From Bacteroidota bacterium (GTDB lineage: Bacteria > Bacteroidota > Bacteroidia > Palsa-965), in contig PLYR01000066.1 in assembly GCA_003153435.1 (NCBI GenBank), positions 16,168-80,167 on the forward strand: a DNA stretch of 64,000 nt, in the 5' to 3' direction. The first letter of the stretch is position 1, and each line of letters opens with the position of its first letter. Under the pieces are notes generated by a model that was not told the DNA's origin, made no database searches, and saw only the letters and a list, made by a program, of their open reading frames with translations. A program made the translations under genes and the position numbers. Positions 1-9,001 of the stretch are shown here, piece after piece.

Positions 1-108
1 TTTTTGCTGGATTTGAAGCTTTCTAGGCTGATAAAAATGAACAGAGAGCCATTTGATTTCGGCAGAAGGGGGCCTTTTTCTTGTAATTTTAAGCATTAAT
101 AGGAACGT

Positions 109-849
109 ATGCACGATTTTGCCTCCGACTGGGCCTCCTTATTCAGTCTTTCCTCTCTCATCAGTTTGCTGACACTCACCGTGCTGGAGATTGTACTTGG
201 CGTTGATAACGTTATTTTCATTGCTATCGTTGCCGGCAAACTTCCGAAAGACCAGCAATCCCGTGCAAGGACAATGGGTCTTTCGCTTGCTTTGATTTTC
301 AGAATCGGTTTACTCATATCTATTACCTGGATACTTGGACTGAAGAAACCTTTACTGAGCCTTTGGGGCTTTGATGCAACAGGAAGGGACCTGATCCTTT
401 TTGGAGGAGGAATCTTTTTGCTTATTAAAACAATAGGGGAGATTCTTTCTAAACTCCGCGGTGAAGATGAAGCAGCTTCCCTGAAACTTAAAACAATTTC
501 TCTCTCTGCGGTGATCATGCAGATTGTCTTTATTGATATTATTTTTTCGTTTGATTCGATCCTTACTGCAGTAAGCATGGTTTCGAATGTGCTGATCATG
601 ATTGGTGCTGTCATCGTGGCCATGTTTCTGATGTTGGCATTTTCGGGAAGAGTAAGCGATTTTATAAACCGTCATCCGACCATCAAAATGCTGGCTCTGG
701 CATTCTTACTGATGGTCGCATTTATTCTTTTTATGGATGCTCTTCATTTTAATGTAGCGGCGATCAAACCTTATATCTATGTATCTATGGCTTTTGCTTT
801 AGGCGTGGAACTGCTCAATATGAGGGAACGTAGCGCTAAAGGCAAATAA
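109..849 (+). CDS. TerC family integral membrane protein
   Basis: A 246-residue polytopic membrane protein of the TerC/YjbE family. Members are linked to tellurite resistance or to metal (manganese, calcium) export; the substrate here cannot be read from sequence. The hallmark EIVLGVDNVIFIAIVAGKLP lies near residues 27-46, and a second acidic half-motif FIDIIFSFDSILTAV lies near residues 141-155, so the two intramembrane Asp-containing repeats typical of the family are both present. Seven or so hydrophobic segments fill the length, which is normal for the family. The stop codon directly abuts the ATG of the lipocalin-like gene, so the two are probably co-transcribed. No convincing promoter was found in the 108 bases before it. 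Confidence 0.93.
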   Translation: MHDFASDWASLFSLSSLISLLTLTVLEIVLGVDNVIFIAIVAGKLPKDQQSRARTMGLSLALIFRIGLLISITWILGLKKPLLSLWGFDATGRDLILFGGGIFLLIKTIGEILSKLRGEDEAASLKLKTISLSAVIMQIVFIDIIFSFDSILTAVSMVSNVLIMIGAVIVAMFLMLAFSGRVSDFINRHPTIKMLALAFLLMVAFILFMDALHFNVAAIKPYIYVSMAFALGVELLNMRERSAKGK

Positions 850-1419
850 ATGAAACAGGGTCTGCACTCATTCCTTATTGCATTTTTTTTATACTCCGCA
901 TTCTGTATCTCTGAAGGATATGGACAAAAGTCGCTTCCCAACTACAATGCACTATTTAAACGCGAAGCATTGGAAGGAAAATGGTATCTGGTCATGACAA
1001 ATGCCAGGCACTGGAACTCGGACAAAACAACCAATATCATTTTTGATTTCGTTACCCTGAAATCACCTTCCGGAGAAGCAACAGATCATTTTAACGAAAC
1101 AATTTCCTATCTCGAATCTGGCAAGGCAAAAGAACGGACAAAAGCACTGTACCCAAAAGCAAACAAGAAATTCGGTGAGCAGAAATTGTATAGAGGAAAA
1201 CATTCCCAGGTGCACTGGTATATTGTAGCTACAGCAACTGACAACCATTGGCTGGTTGTTTATCTTCACGGCGGTTTATTCAGGAAAGACGCAATAGAAG
1301 TCATTTCAAGAAACCCCAACCTCGATAAGGAAGACCTGGAACAGATCCGGAAATTATTTGAGGAGAGTTATTTTCTTCAGTCTAAGACCAAGAAGATCAG
1401 GGAAAATATTCAGAAGTAG
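850..1419 (+). CDS. Secreted lipocalin-like protein
   Basis: A 189-residue protein with an N-terminal signal peptide (about residues 1-25, ending near GYGQ). The mature start carries LEGKWYLV (residues 41-48), matching the G-x-W signature of bacterial lipocalins of the Blc type. The C-terminal part (IEVISRNPNLDKEDLEQIRK) resembles the ILSRTP...-helix end of Blc. Such proteins bind lipids or other hydrophobic ligands in the periplasm or outer membrane. There is no lipobox, so it is probably periplasmic rather than a lipoprotein. It begins on the base after the TerC stop codon. The assignment rests on short motifs; the ligand is unknown. Confidence 0.7.
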   Translation: MKQGLHSFLIAFFLYSAFCISEGYGQKSLPNYNALFKREALEGKWYLVMTNARHWNSDKTTNIIFDFVTLKSPSGEATDHFNETISYLESGKAKERTKALYPKANKKFGEQKLYRGKHSQVHWYIVATATDNHWLVVYLHGGLFRKDAIEVISRNPNLDKEDLEQIRKLFEESYFLQSKTKKIRENIQK

Positions 1420-1451
1420 ATGAATGATATGTCAGATTGTTTTTAGAATCT

Positions 1452-2351
1452 CTAAAAACCATGGAATGTTGTTCCAAGATGCCGGAACCAGAGTTCGGAA
1501 ATAACAAATACAGAGAAAATAATGCTCGCAATACCATTCAGGGTCATAAATGCGAGATTGATCCTACTCAGGTCATGGGGCTTTACAATAAAATGCTGGT
1601 AAATAAGCAGGAGTATAAATATAGACGCTCCGATCCAGTATAATATTCCAAAGCCTGCATAGACTCCAGCCTGAATCACAAGTAAAGCAGAACCTAGGTG
1701 AAGGAATGATGATAATATCAAGGTTCTTTTTTTACCTAACCAAACAGGGATAGATCGCAGATTTTGGGATCGGTCAAATTCTTCATCCTGTAAAGCATAA
1801 ATCATGTCAAATCCGCTGACCCAGCAGAGTACCGCAAATGAATACATCAGTGGCATAATATTGAATTTGCCGGTTACAGCGAGGAATGCTCCGATGGGAG
1901 CGAGGGATAAACCAATACCCAGTATAAGATGACAAAGTGCCGTAAAGCGTTTCGTATAGCTATATCCAAGAATGATTATCAGAGCCACAGGTGATAACTG
2001 AAAACAAATAGGATTAATAAACCAGGTAGTAAGGATGAAGAGGGCACAATTTAAAATTACAAAAAACAGGGCGTTCCTCGTGGAAATAATCCCTGCAGGA
2101 ATTTCACGGATTGCGGTGCGGGGATTCGCTGCATCATATCTGCGGTCGATATACCTGTTAAAACCCATCGCTGCACTTCTGGCAAAAACCATACAGAGAA
2201 TAACCAGCCCGAGCAGAGACCAGGAAAAGCGGGTTGTACTCATTGTTAATGCAAGAAAAAATCCGATCAGTGCAAAAGGAAGGGCAAAAACGGTATGACT
2301 GAACTTGATGAGTGAAAAATAGCTTTTCACCTTTGGAGCAGATTCGTTCAT
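1452..2351 (-). CDS. UbiA-family prenyltransferase, MqnP-like
   Basis: A 299-residue membrane prenyltransferase. The first Asp-rich motif is N65-x3-D69-x3-D73 in FNRYIDRRYDAANPRT, and the second is YALQDEEFDRSQNLRSIP; both coordinate the magnesium and polyprenyl diphosphate. The wording of the motifs fits the subgroup of putative 4-hydroxybenzoate polyprenyltransferases now linked to the futalosine route of menaquinone synthesis (MqnP), rather than MenA. About eight transmembrane segments are visible. Its 5' end overlaps the small membrane protein gene upstream by four bases (ATGA), indicating one transcript. A small inverted repeat (1440-1458) straddles its stop codon. Placement as MqnP rather than another UbiA member is inference. 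Confidence 0.85.
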   Translation of the reverse strand: MNESAPKVKSYFSLIKFSHTVFALPFALIGFFLALTMSTTRFSWSLLGLVILCMVFARSAAMGFNRYIDRRYDAANPRTAIREIPAGIISTRNALFFVILNCALFILTTWFINPICFQLSPVALIIILGYSYTKRFTALCHLILGIGLSLAPIGAFLAVTGKFNIMPLMYSFAVLCWVSGFDMIYALQDEEFDRSQNLRSIPVWLGKKRTLILSSFLHLGSALLVIQAGVYAGFGILYWIGASIFILLLIYQHFIVKPHDLSRINLAFMTLNGIASIIFSVFVISELWFRHLGTTFHGF

Positions 2352-2626
2352 GAACTGTGAAGGGCTTTAACGATCAGAATCATAATGATGGGAGCTGAAC
2401 AAAGCAAGATGCCAAGAGTCCCCGGCGTAACCTTCTTCTCACTGACCTTATAACGGAGATTCAGGAAAATATAAACATTGGAAGCCAGAAAGCCGATGAG
2501 CCCGCTGAGCATCGCAGCGAAAAGAAAGAACCTAATTGGTTTAACTAGAAAAAGTAAAGTGGTGGTAGCTGCGAGAACGCCGATAATGATCGAACAGGTA
2601 CCCAGAATCCGGGTGATTTTTTCCAT
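2348..2626 (-). CDS. Small membrane protein of unknown function
   Basis: A 92-residue protein with three hydrophobic segments (about residues 9-28, 31-55 and 70-88) and short polar loops. I do not recognise a family. Its stop overlaps the start of the UbiA-type gene by four bases and its start lies two bases after the stop of the subtilase gene, so it sits in the middle of a compact minus-strand transcription unit. The regular spacing, ATG start and good coding character argue that it is real. A small accessory membrane protein for the prenyltransferase is possible but unproven. Confidence 0.7.
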   Translation of the reverse strand: MEKITRILGTCSIIIGVLAATTTLLFLVKPIRFFLFAAMLSGLIGFLASNVYIFLNLRYKVSEKKVTPGTLGILLCSAPIIMILIVKALHSS

Positions 2627-2628
2627 AC

Positions 2629-4785
2629 TCAGTGAACGGCAATTTTTCGGGTTTCGCTTTTCATTCCTTTCCGGTCGAGGGTCAGGAAATAAATACCGCT
2701 TCCCATATTGCTACGGGGTAAAGTTAAGGACTTTGTTCCCTCCGGAACGGTAAAATGTATGATTTCCTTACCCAGCACATCAAAGACCCTGATTCCGGCA
2801 CTACCCTGTATTTCATCAAACGAAACGGTCGTGCTCTCCCCAAAGGGATTAGGCCATATTTCCAGATTTCCTCCTCTGTTAATGATCTCTGAAATGGCTA
2901 ATGGATTACAGAGAGTCATAGCTCCAAAAGCATTTGCTTTACCATATCCCCACTTGTTATCAGGCAGGGAAGATCCTGTATATACATCCTGTGTAGCGGA
3001 GCAGGTAATAGCCGCTTTAATATCGAGATTTGTGGCCCCTGGAGTCTGTTGGAGTAGAAGAGCCGCAATTCCGGTGATAACAGGTGAGGATTGAGAAGTC
3101 CCCCCTCCTACCAGATGCATCCCTCCATAACCAATCTGAGTGGCTGGTGAATAGTATTGCTTCTGAGACATGACCATGCAGGAGATTACATAATCACCGG
3201 TTGCGGCAATGTCTGGTTTTAGCAAGCCAGTTCGGGTTGGCCCGTGACCCGAAGAAGGAGCAAGTCTTCGCGGTCTGAAGATGAAACTGGTATCACACCA
3301 TACCGTATCATTCTCTGCAAGAAAACAATTCTTATTTACATAATTGGCTACACTGATCACATTCGGAGAACACTGAAAACCTGTTTCCATTGTTTTGTCG
3401 AAGTCTGGTAGCTTACCATTTGCAGCCGGAGGATAGATTACAGGAGATGGAAGAGGCCCTGGGAAGAACTGAAAACACCAGGCATCAAAGGTTCCTGTCC
3501 CGGAGGTAATTACCCTAAAATTATCATAAGTAGAATCGGGAGTCACGATATATTCAATGGAATATACATTTCCCTTTTTCTGCTCGAACGACTGGATTAC
3601 AGCCACACGATTGGAATTGCTGAAGATAGTATCATATACAATGACCCCTACCTGAGAGGTGAATGAACGAAAAGGGGTCCTGCCCCTGAATGAATAGGAA
3701 GGACTAACCTGATCGGCTCCGATCGCAAAATTAAGTCCTTTCATAGAAGAGGAGTCACCGTAAATCTGAACATCCATTACCGTATTGCCGTTGGCCGTGT
3801 CGCTGCTGTTAAAACGCATCCAGGTAAAGGAGGAGTCGTTGGTCAGGGAATTTGTTGAATGGTAAGCAATGTCGCCACTGTTACCGGTAGCAGCCACAAA
3901 CACCCTTCCGGGTTGGCCCGTAACAAGACTGTCAATGATTTTTGCTTCAAGATCCGTTCCATCATGCGATCCCATTTCTGATCCCAAACTGCAATTGATG
4001 ACACAAGGTTTCCCAAGGGCTTTTGCTTTGGAGAAAATATATTCAGCCCCGTCTGCAATAGTGGGTCCTGGGTTATTGAAATCCACGGCTACCATAATGA
4101 TATCAGCCTTGGGAGCGACACCTGCATAACGGTTAACAGCTCTTCCGTTTCCCGCTGCTGTTCCTGCCACACGTGTTCCATGACCATAATAAGGGGTATC
4201 CACTTCAGTGCACTTACCACTGTCAATCTGGATGTTCGTCCATTCCTGACCAAAGTTGAAAGGCTGGGGCGTATTCGCTGCAATAGGCATTTTCTGATCC
4301 CAGATATACAGAATTCTGGTTTTGCCAAGACTATCCTTGAAATCAGGATGTGTGAAATCTATACCGGTGTCAATAAACCCGCAGACAATACCTTTACCAT
4401 CATAAGCCTGGGAAAGGGGGGCTGTCCCGTTGTGTACTTTCACAATATTATTCAGATAAACCATCGTGTCATTGAGGGGATGAAGGCGGATACTACCTTG
4501 TTCTATCCGGGTAATGAAAGGTACGGATGCTAACTTAACGAGTTGATTGGCTGGAATAGTTACTGAGGAGATGGTACCTATGTGATATTTGTAGTGACCA
4601 CCACACTGCTCAACGGCCCGCTGAACACCAACAGTGTTACCTTGAATGAGTACACCGATCTGGGTATAATTTTTTGATTTGTTATGAGAGAGGCGGTAGA
4701 GCTCCATAGACATTTTGCTCTGCTGTCCATAGATACAGGAAACGCAGAGTAAAAAGAGAACTGAAAAAGAGATGCGGATATACAT
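2629..4785 (-). CDS. Secreted subtilisin-like serine protease with type IX sorting domain
   Basis: A 718-residue S8-family protease. A signal peptide covers residues 1-20. The catalytic triad is visible: Asp139 in GFIDTGIDFTHPDF, His202 in YGHGTRVAGTAAGN and Ser564 in GGTSQSSP. A long insertion of about 150 residues lies between the Asn-containing region (ATGNSGD, near 300) and the Ser block. The last 85 or so residues (WPNPFGESTTVSF..., ending with a beta-rich segment) match the type A C-terminal domain that directs export by the type IX secretion system and cell-surface attachment. It is the first gene of a minus-strand group with the small membrane protein and the UbiA-type gene. A protease acting outside the cell is the likely role. 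Confidence 0.93.
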   Translation of the reverse strand: MYIRISFSVLFLLCVSCIYGQQSKMSMELYRLSHNKSKNYTQIGVLIQGNTVGVQRAVEQCGGHYKYHIGTISSVTIPANQLVKLASVPFITRIEQGSIRLHPLNDTMVYLNNIVKVHNGTAPLSQAYDGKGIVCGFIDTGIDFTHPDFKDSLGKTRILYIWDQKMPIAANTPQPFNFGQEWTNIQIDSGKCTEVDTPYYGHGTRVAGTAAGNGRAVNRYAGVAPKADIIMVAVDFNNPGPTIADGAEYIFSKAKALGKPCVINCSLGSEMGSHDGTDLEAKIIDSLVTGQPGRVFVAATGNSGDIAYHSTNSLTNDSSFTWMRFNSSDTANGNTVMDVQIYGDSSSMKGLNFAIGADQVSPSYSFRGRTPFRSFTSQVGVIVYDTIFSNSNRVAVIQSFEQKKGNVYSIEYIVTPDSTYDNFRVITSGTGTFDAWCFQFFPGPLPSPVIYPPAANGKLPDFDKTMETGFQCSPNVISVANYVNKNCFLAENDTVWCDTSFIFRPRRLAPSSGHGPTRTGLLKPDIAATGDYVISCMVMSQKQYYSPATQIGYGGMHLVGGGTSQSSPVITGIAALLLQQTPGATNLDIKAAITCSATQDVYTGSSLPDNKWGYGKANAFGAMTLCNPLAISEIINRGGNLEIWPNPFGESTTVSFDEIQGSAGIRVFDVLGKEIIHFTVPEGTKSLTLPRSNMGSGIYFLTLDRKGMKSETRKIAVH

Positions 4786-4829
4786 AGGTGAATTACCATT
4801 TAAAGGTAGTCAAAAAAATGAAATATTCG

Positions 4830-4837
4830 TATATTTA
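4830..4837 (+). promoter_or_regulatory. Candidate -7 element for the Dlt-like operon
   Basis: The octamer TATATTTA matches the Bacteroidota TAnnTTTG element at seven of eight positions. It ends eight bases before the ATG, so a transcript would be almost leaderless. No clear TTTG is seen at the -33 distance. Confidence 0.3.
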
Positions 4838-4845
4838 CTTCCCAC

Positions 4846-6333
4846 ATGCCGAATGAAACTTCCGCTCCTTATACCCTTCGTTTTCTCAATGCTTGCAGGT
4901 CTTTTGGAGACAGGCCCGCCCTTGTTGATGCGGTAAAGTCCTATTCATATTCAGAACTGAAAGGAATAGTCTCTGGAATTATGAATTTGCTGACGGAACG
5001 ATTTCCAGATGAAACCATGATCGGAGTAGTCGATCAGAATGACGTCTATACTTATGCCTCGATTCTGGCCATCAATCTTTGTGGGAAAACACATGTGCCA
5101 TTCAATATCCGATACCCAGAGGAAAAGTTGGTTGTGATAGCTGAAAAAGCTTCGGTAAGGATAATCCTTTCCTCTTATGCTTTTCAGTGTGGGAATTTAC
5201 ACATACTATTGACGCTGGGTATAACAGGAGGCATTTCAGAGGATTTTGTTCCGGTAAAAAAATCTGTTAATCCTGCATATCTTCTTTTTACTTCAGGCAG
5301 CACCGGGGAACCGAAGGGTGTTCCCATTTACAATCATCATCTGAACGCATTCTTTGATTTTTTTCTTGACGGGGGAGTTTTTTATTTTGATGAAAAGGAC
5401 AGATTTCTGCAAGTCTATGAAACAAGCTTCGATGTGTCTGTATTTTCAGCTTTCACACCATTGCTTTCGGGTGGATGTTTTTACCTGCTTCCCAGGAAGA
5501 CTTTTGCCTATCTCGAAATCCCGAAAATACTTTCTTCTTGTGAAATAACAGTGCTGAGTATGGTCCCCTCCATGCTCCATTTTCTTTCTCCCTATTTTAA
5601 ACAGCTAAGATTTGAAAAACTGAGGTATAGTTTTTTCTCCGGCGATAAACTTCTGAATTCCCTATTGCAAGACTGGAGTACCTGTGTACCTCATTCAGTA
5701 ATCGTAAACTGTTATGGACCTACCGAAACAACCATCGTCTGTTCTCACTACCTATGGGATGCACAAAAAGCGGTGAAAGATTCTTTTGAAGGGATCGTAT
5801 CCATAGGAAAGCTTTTCCCTGGAACCAATTATGTTCTGAGAAATGCAAAGGAAATCGGGCCCGGCCTCCTGGAAGGGGAGCTCTGTCTATGCGGCCAACA
5901 AGTAATAGACGCCTATCTGAACAAGGAGAACTCGGAAAAATTTATGGAATGGACGCTAGACGGAAAAGAATGCCGGTTTTATTGCACTGGTGACCGGGTA
6001 AGGGTTAATACCGAGGGAAATCTTTTGTTTCTTGGCAGGACGGATCATCAAATCAAAGCAGGAGGTTATCGGGTGGAACCCGCAGAAATTGAGACCGCTC
6101 TGAGACAGGTGTCAGGAAACAGTCTCTGCGTTGTAATGGGTGTTGATTCGCTGCAAGGTTCTACCCAGGTTGTGGCGTTTGTGGAAGGAAAAGGAGATGA
6201 AACTGAACTTATCAGGAAGTTAAGGAAAAAACTTCCTCCTCACTGCATCCCTTCCCGAATTACCTTTCTTGATCAGCTGCCTTTGAACATCAACGGGAAA
6301 GTGGACCGCCGGGAATTGTGTAAATTTGTTTAA
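4846..6333 (+). CDS. DltA-like amino-acid/acyl adenylating ligase
   Basis: A 495-residue stand-alone adenylation protein, close in length to DltA (about 505). Core motifs are present: the P-loop TSGSTGEPKG (residues 149-158), NCYGPTETT, YCTGDRV, the hinge GRTDHQIKAGGYRVEPAEIE and the C-terminal NGKVDR with its catalytic Lys. It should activate an amino acid or small acid with ATP and load it onto a carrier protein. The downstream genes (carrier, MBOAT, SGNH-like protein) reproduce dltA-C-B-D content, so D-alanine is one guess, but the substrate pocket cannot be decided by eye. It starts a five-gene operon with gaps of 27, 2, -1 and 12 bases. Confidence 0.88.
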   Translation: MPNETSAPYTLRFLNACRSFGDRPALVDAVKSYSYSELKGIVSGIMNLLTERFPDETMIGVVDQNDVYTYASILAINLCGKTHVPFNIRYPEEKLVVIAEKASVRIILSSYAFQCGNLHILLTLGITGGISEDFVPVKKSVNPAYLLFTSGSTGEPKGVPIYNHHLNAFFDFFLDGGVFYFDEKDRFLQVYETSFDVSVFSAFTPLLSGGCFYLLPRKTFAYLEIPKILSSCEITVLSMVPSMLHFLSPYFKQLRFEKLRYSFFSGDKLLNSLLQDWSTCVPHSVIVNCYGPTETTIVCSHYLWDAQKAVKDSFEGIVSIGKLFPGTNYVLRNAKEIGPGLLEGELCLCGQQVIDAYLNKENSEKFMEWTLDGKECRFYCTGDRVRVNTEGNLLFLGRTDHQIKAGGYRVEPAEIETALRQVSGNSLCVVMGVDSLQGSTQVVAFVEGKGDETELIRKLRKKLPPHCIPSRITFLDQLPLNINGKVDRRELCKFV

Positions 6334-6360
6334 AGAATCTGCCTTACTTTACAGAAATCC

Positions 6361-6600
6361 ATGACCATGATTCTTGATGAGTTGAATAAAGTGTTTTGCA
6401 GGGTGTTTCATACAAAGGATCTGGTGATCACCCTGCATTCAGATGCATCTTCCCTGGATGGGTGGGATTCTCTGACGCATGTTGCACTTATTTCGGAAAC
6501 GGAGAAGCATTTTAAAATTACTTTTTCATTTAATGAAATGATGCAGTTTCGGAATGTGGGCGATCTGGTGAAAGCCATTGAAAAACACCTACAGCATTAA
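6361..6600 (+). CDS. Acyl/peptidyl carrier protein, DltC-like
   Basis: A 79-residue carrier protein. Ser37 in GWDSLTHV is the expected phosphopantetheine attachment site, in a helix followed by the usual acidic stretch. Its length and single-domain form fit DltC or the carrier proteins of related stand-alone ligases. It lies 27 bases after the adenylating ligase and two bases before the MBOAT gene, so it is almost certainly the acceptor for that ligase and the donor for the membrane acyltransferase. The start could also be the second Met two codons in. Fatty-acid AcpP is unlikely given the surroundings and the WDS rather than DSL(D) context. Confidence 0.88.
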   Translation: MTMILDELNKVFCRVFHTKDLVITLHSDASSLDGWDSLTHVALISETEKHFKITFSFNEMMQFRNVGDLVKAIEKHLQH

Positions 6601-6602
6601 GT

Positions 6603-8033
6603 ATGCATTTTCTCTCTGTTCCCTTCTTTTGTTTTCTTGCAGTGGCAGGGTTTCTTTCCCACTTTCTCCCTTACAAACAAAGGTGGAAACTACTGTTGAT
6701 CCTAAGTCTCTTTTATATCGGGCTATGGAACCCGGGGGCTTTGCTTGTGCTGATCTTTTCTTCCCTGTTTACATTTTATACCGGGCTTCTAATTGCACAA
6801 AATCGGAAATTTCGAGTCTGGGTTTATCTGTTATCAGTGACGATCCAGGTTCTAAGCCTCTTTCTACTTAAGTATGTAGAGTCTGAGAGTACGGGTTTGC
6901 ATTTTTTATTCCATGAAGCGGGATTCCGGCTGGATCTCATCCTCTACGCTGTTGGTTTTTCATTTTACACCTTACAACATATTGGGTATATTACGGAGAT
7001 TTATTATTCAAGAGCAGAGCCGGAAAAGAATCCACTGGATTTTCTTCTCTTCTCCTCCTTTTTCGCCAAATTCTCATCAGGTCCATTGGAGCAGGCTCCG
7101 AAACTAATTGCTCAGTTCAGGAATCCTTCAGCAGATTTGACTCTGATCTATGAAGGAATTCAACGGGTCGTGCTGGGAATCTTCAAAAAAATGGTCCTCG
7201 CCGATCGCCTTGCCCCTTCGGTAGCGCGCGTTTTTGAAGCAGGGCAAGGGCAGGGGAGTGCTGTCACGGTGGCCGGAGCCTGTTTGTTTACAGTTCAGCT
7301 TTATTTTGACTTTTCTGCTTATAGTGATATAGCCATTGGCGCTGCAAAGATTTTTGGGATCAGCCTCACAGAGAATTTTGACAGACCCTTTCTTTCCACC
7401 TCTGTTTCAGAATTCTGGAGGAGGTGGCACATTTCTCTTATCAGCTGGTTCAGCAATTATATTTATTATCCGCTAGTTTTTCGTCTCCGAAGGTATAAAG
7501 GGACAGCTGTCCTGGTTGGAATCCTGGTTACTTTTCTTCTCTCTGGATTCTGGCACGGCCTGGGTTTTACTTTTTTTATCTGGAGCTTACTGCACATTTG
7601 TTTCCTCTGTTTTGAAAGCCTCACTAAAAATATTCGACTGAATGCATCACGAAGTATTCCCGCGTTAATTTACAAGCCCTTCAGTATCCTGATTACATTT
7701 CTGTTGGTCTGTTTCAGTAATCTCTTTTTTCGGGCTCCGGATATTACAGTCGCCAAGCAATTGTTTCGGCAGCTTTACGGCCCACTCTTTCAGGGTAAGG
7801 GATTTATGGAAGGGTTTCTTTCTATCCTTGCCGGAGGTGGTTATCAAGAAGTATTATTCAATTTTTACTTGACACTGATGCTCGTAGGAGGATTTCTAAT
7901 TCTTGAAAAACACCTTTTGAAGCCACTACTTCCAAGCAGGGGACTCTTTCTGCGCACCTTCTTTCTGGTCACACTGATTTTTGTATTCGGAGTATTTAAA
8001 CATGCAGAATATTTTATCTATCAGCAATTCTAA
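6603..8033 (+). CDS. MBOAT family O-acyltransferase, DltB/AlgI-like
   Basis: A 476-residue polytopic membrane protein with the DltB/AlgI signature: YFDFSAYSDIAIG, then the EFWRRWHISL segment, then LLSGFWHGLGFTFFIWSLLH with the likely catalytic His318 and a second conserved His331. Proteins of this family take an acyl group from a cytoplasmic carrier and pass it across the membrane to a polysaccharide or teichoic acid. AlgI acts on alginate with acetyl; DltB acts with D-alanyl-DltC. The neighbouring ligase and carrier favour a Dlt-type route. Its TAA stop shares a base with the next ATG (TAATG), implying translational coupling. Confidence 0.92.
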   Translation: MHFLSVPFFCFLAVAGFLSHFLPYKQRWKLLLILSLFYIGLWNPGALLVLIFSSLFTFYTGLLIAQNRKFRVWVYLLSVTIQVLSLFLLKYVESESTGLHFLFHEAGFRLDLILYAVGFSFYTLQHIGYITEIYYSRAEPEKNPLDFLLFSSFFAKFSSGPLEQAPKLIAQFRNPSADLTLIYEGIQRVVLGIFKKMVLADRLAPSVARVFEAGQGQGSAVTVAGACLFTVQLYFDFSAYSDIAIGAAKIFGISLTENFDRPFLSTSVSEFWRRWHISLISWFSNYIYYPLVFRLRRYKGTAVLVGILVTFLLSGFWHGLGFTFFIWSLLHICFLCFESLTKNIRLNASRSIPALIYKPFSILITFLLVCFSNLFFRAPDITVAKQLFRQLYGPLFQGKGFMEGFLSILAGGGYQEVLFNFYLTLMLVGGFLILEKHLLKPLLPSRGLFLRTFFLVTLIFVFGVFKHAEYFIYQQF

Positions 8034-8989
8034 TGTATAAACGAATTATACTTTTCATTGCTCTCCTACTGGTGCTACTCCTTGGCTTGGAAAAGCTTTA
8101 TGACCATTTTCTTCTGAAAAACGTAGACCTCAAAAGTTCCTTCGTTACTTCACAACCGGTCAATGCAGATGTGCTCTTCCTCGGTCCCTGCGAACCCTTA
8201 TGGATGATGAATCCTGCTCTGTTTCAAAAGTATGCCGGTTTGAAAGGCTTTAATCTCTCCACCGTTCATGCCAATTTTGCAGAGAACGAAGGCATGCTAC
8301 ATCTGTATCTGGAGCATAACAAAACTCCTCAATATCTTTTTCTGTATGTTACAACAGAATCAGTAGATGGAGCGTTCAACGTATTCAATTCCTATTCCTT
8401 TTCTCAGTTTGTTTCTGATCCGTTCATAAAAAAGATGATCGAAGCTCAGGACCCGCAATATTACCGGTGGGTGGACTGGCCCTTTATGAAGCATGCATAT
8501 TATAATAGCTTTATTACCTTCAATATGGTTCAAGGCATAAAGCATGGCCTTACCGGAAGAATGATTCCGTATTATCCCGATGGATATGTTCCTCCTCATG
8601 GGATAACCTGGGATATGCGATATGAACATTTTGTAAAGGAATTTCCGCTTGGCAGGCATTTTGAATGGAACACCAGTGAAGTGAAGGCTTTGCAGTCGCT
8701 TCTGGACCTTGCGAAAGCACATGGAATAAAGATAGTACTCTATGAATCCCCTATGCTGAACGAAATCAAGCCATTTATTCTTAATAGGGATGAAATCAAG
8801 CAGAAGATCGCTAAATTCGCCATGCAGAACAAGGTGCCTTATTGGGTGTTTGATACCATGCAAATTTCAAATACCCGATCCTGTTTTTTTTCAATTCTGA
8901 ATACAAACAATAAGGGATCGGCTATCTTTAACAAAACTTTCGCTGATTACTTCCTTCGGGAAGTGAGGCGTGATTCATTGCTTCATTAA
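8033..8989 (+). CDS. DltD-position SGNH-like protein with altered nucleophile
   Basis: A 318-residue protein with one N-terminal membrane anchor (about residues 4-20) and an extracytoplasmic domain. The segment VLFLGPCEPLWMMNP (residues 47-61) sits where SGNH hydrolases and DltD/AlgX-like partners of MBOAT proteins carry G-x-S; here the residue is Cys53. The C-terminal D-x-x-H-x-N block expected of the fold is not recognisable: the matching region reads NTNNKGSAIF. It is translationally coupled to the MBOAT gene and lies where dltD would be. A scaffold or transfer partner for the acyltransferase is the natural inference. The fold assignment comes from context and one motif and needs structure prediction. 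Confidence 0.65.
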   Translation: MYKRIILFIALLLVLLLGLEKLYDHFLLKNVDLKSSFVTSQPVNADVLFLGPCEPLWMMNPALFQKYAGLKGFNLSTVHANFAENEGMLHLYLEHNKTPQYLFLYVTTESVDGAFNVFNSYSFSQFVSDPFIKKMIEAQDPQYYRWVDWPFMKHAYYNSFITFNMVQGIKHGLTGRMIPYYPDGYVPPHGITWDMRYEHFVKEFPLGRHFEWNTSEVKALQSLLDLAKAHGIKIVLYESPMLNEIKPFILNRDEIKQKIAKFAMQNKVPYWVFDTMQISNTRSCFFSILNTNNKGSAIFNKTFADYFLREVRRDSLLH

Positions 8990-9001
8990 ACCTTCGGGAT
9001 T

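Noticed and set aside
96-623. 175-codon open frame on the minus strand opposite the TerC gene
   Set aside because: It is fully antisense to a clear conserved membrane protein and has no recognisable features; its composition follows from the opposite strand.
1437-1643. 68-codon plus-strand frame at the end of the UbiA-type gene
   Set aside because: Overlaps conserved coding sequence on the other strand and resembles no protein.
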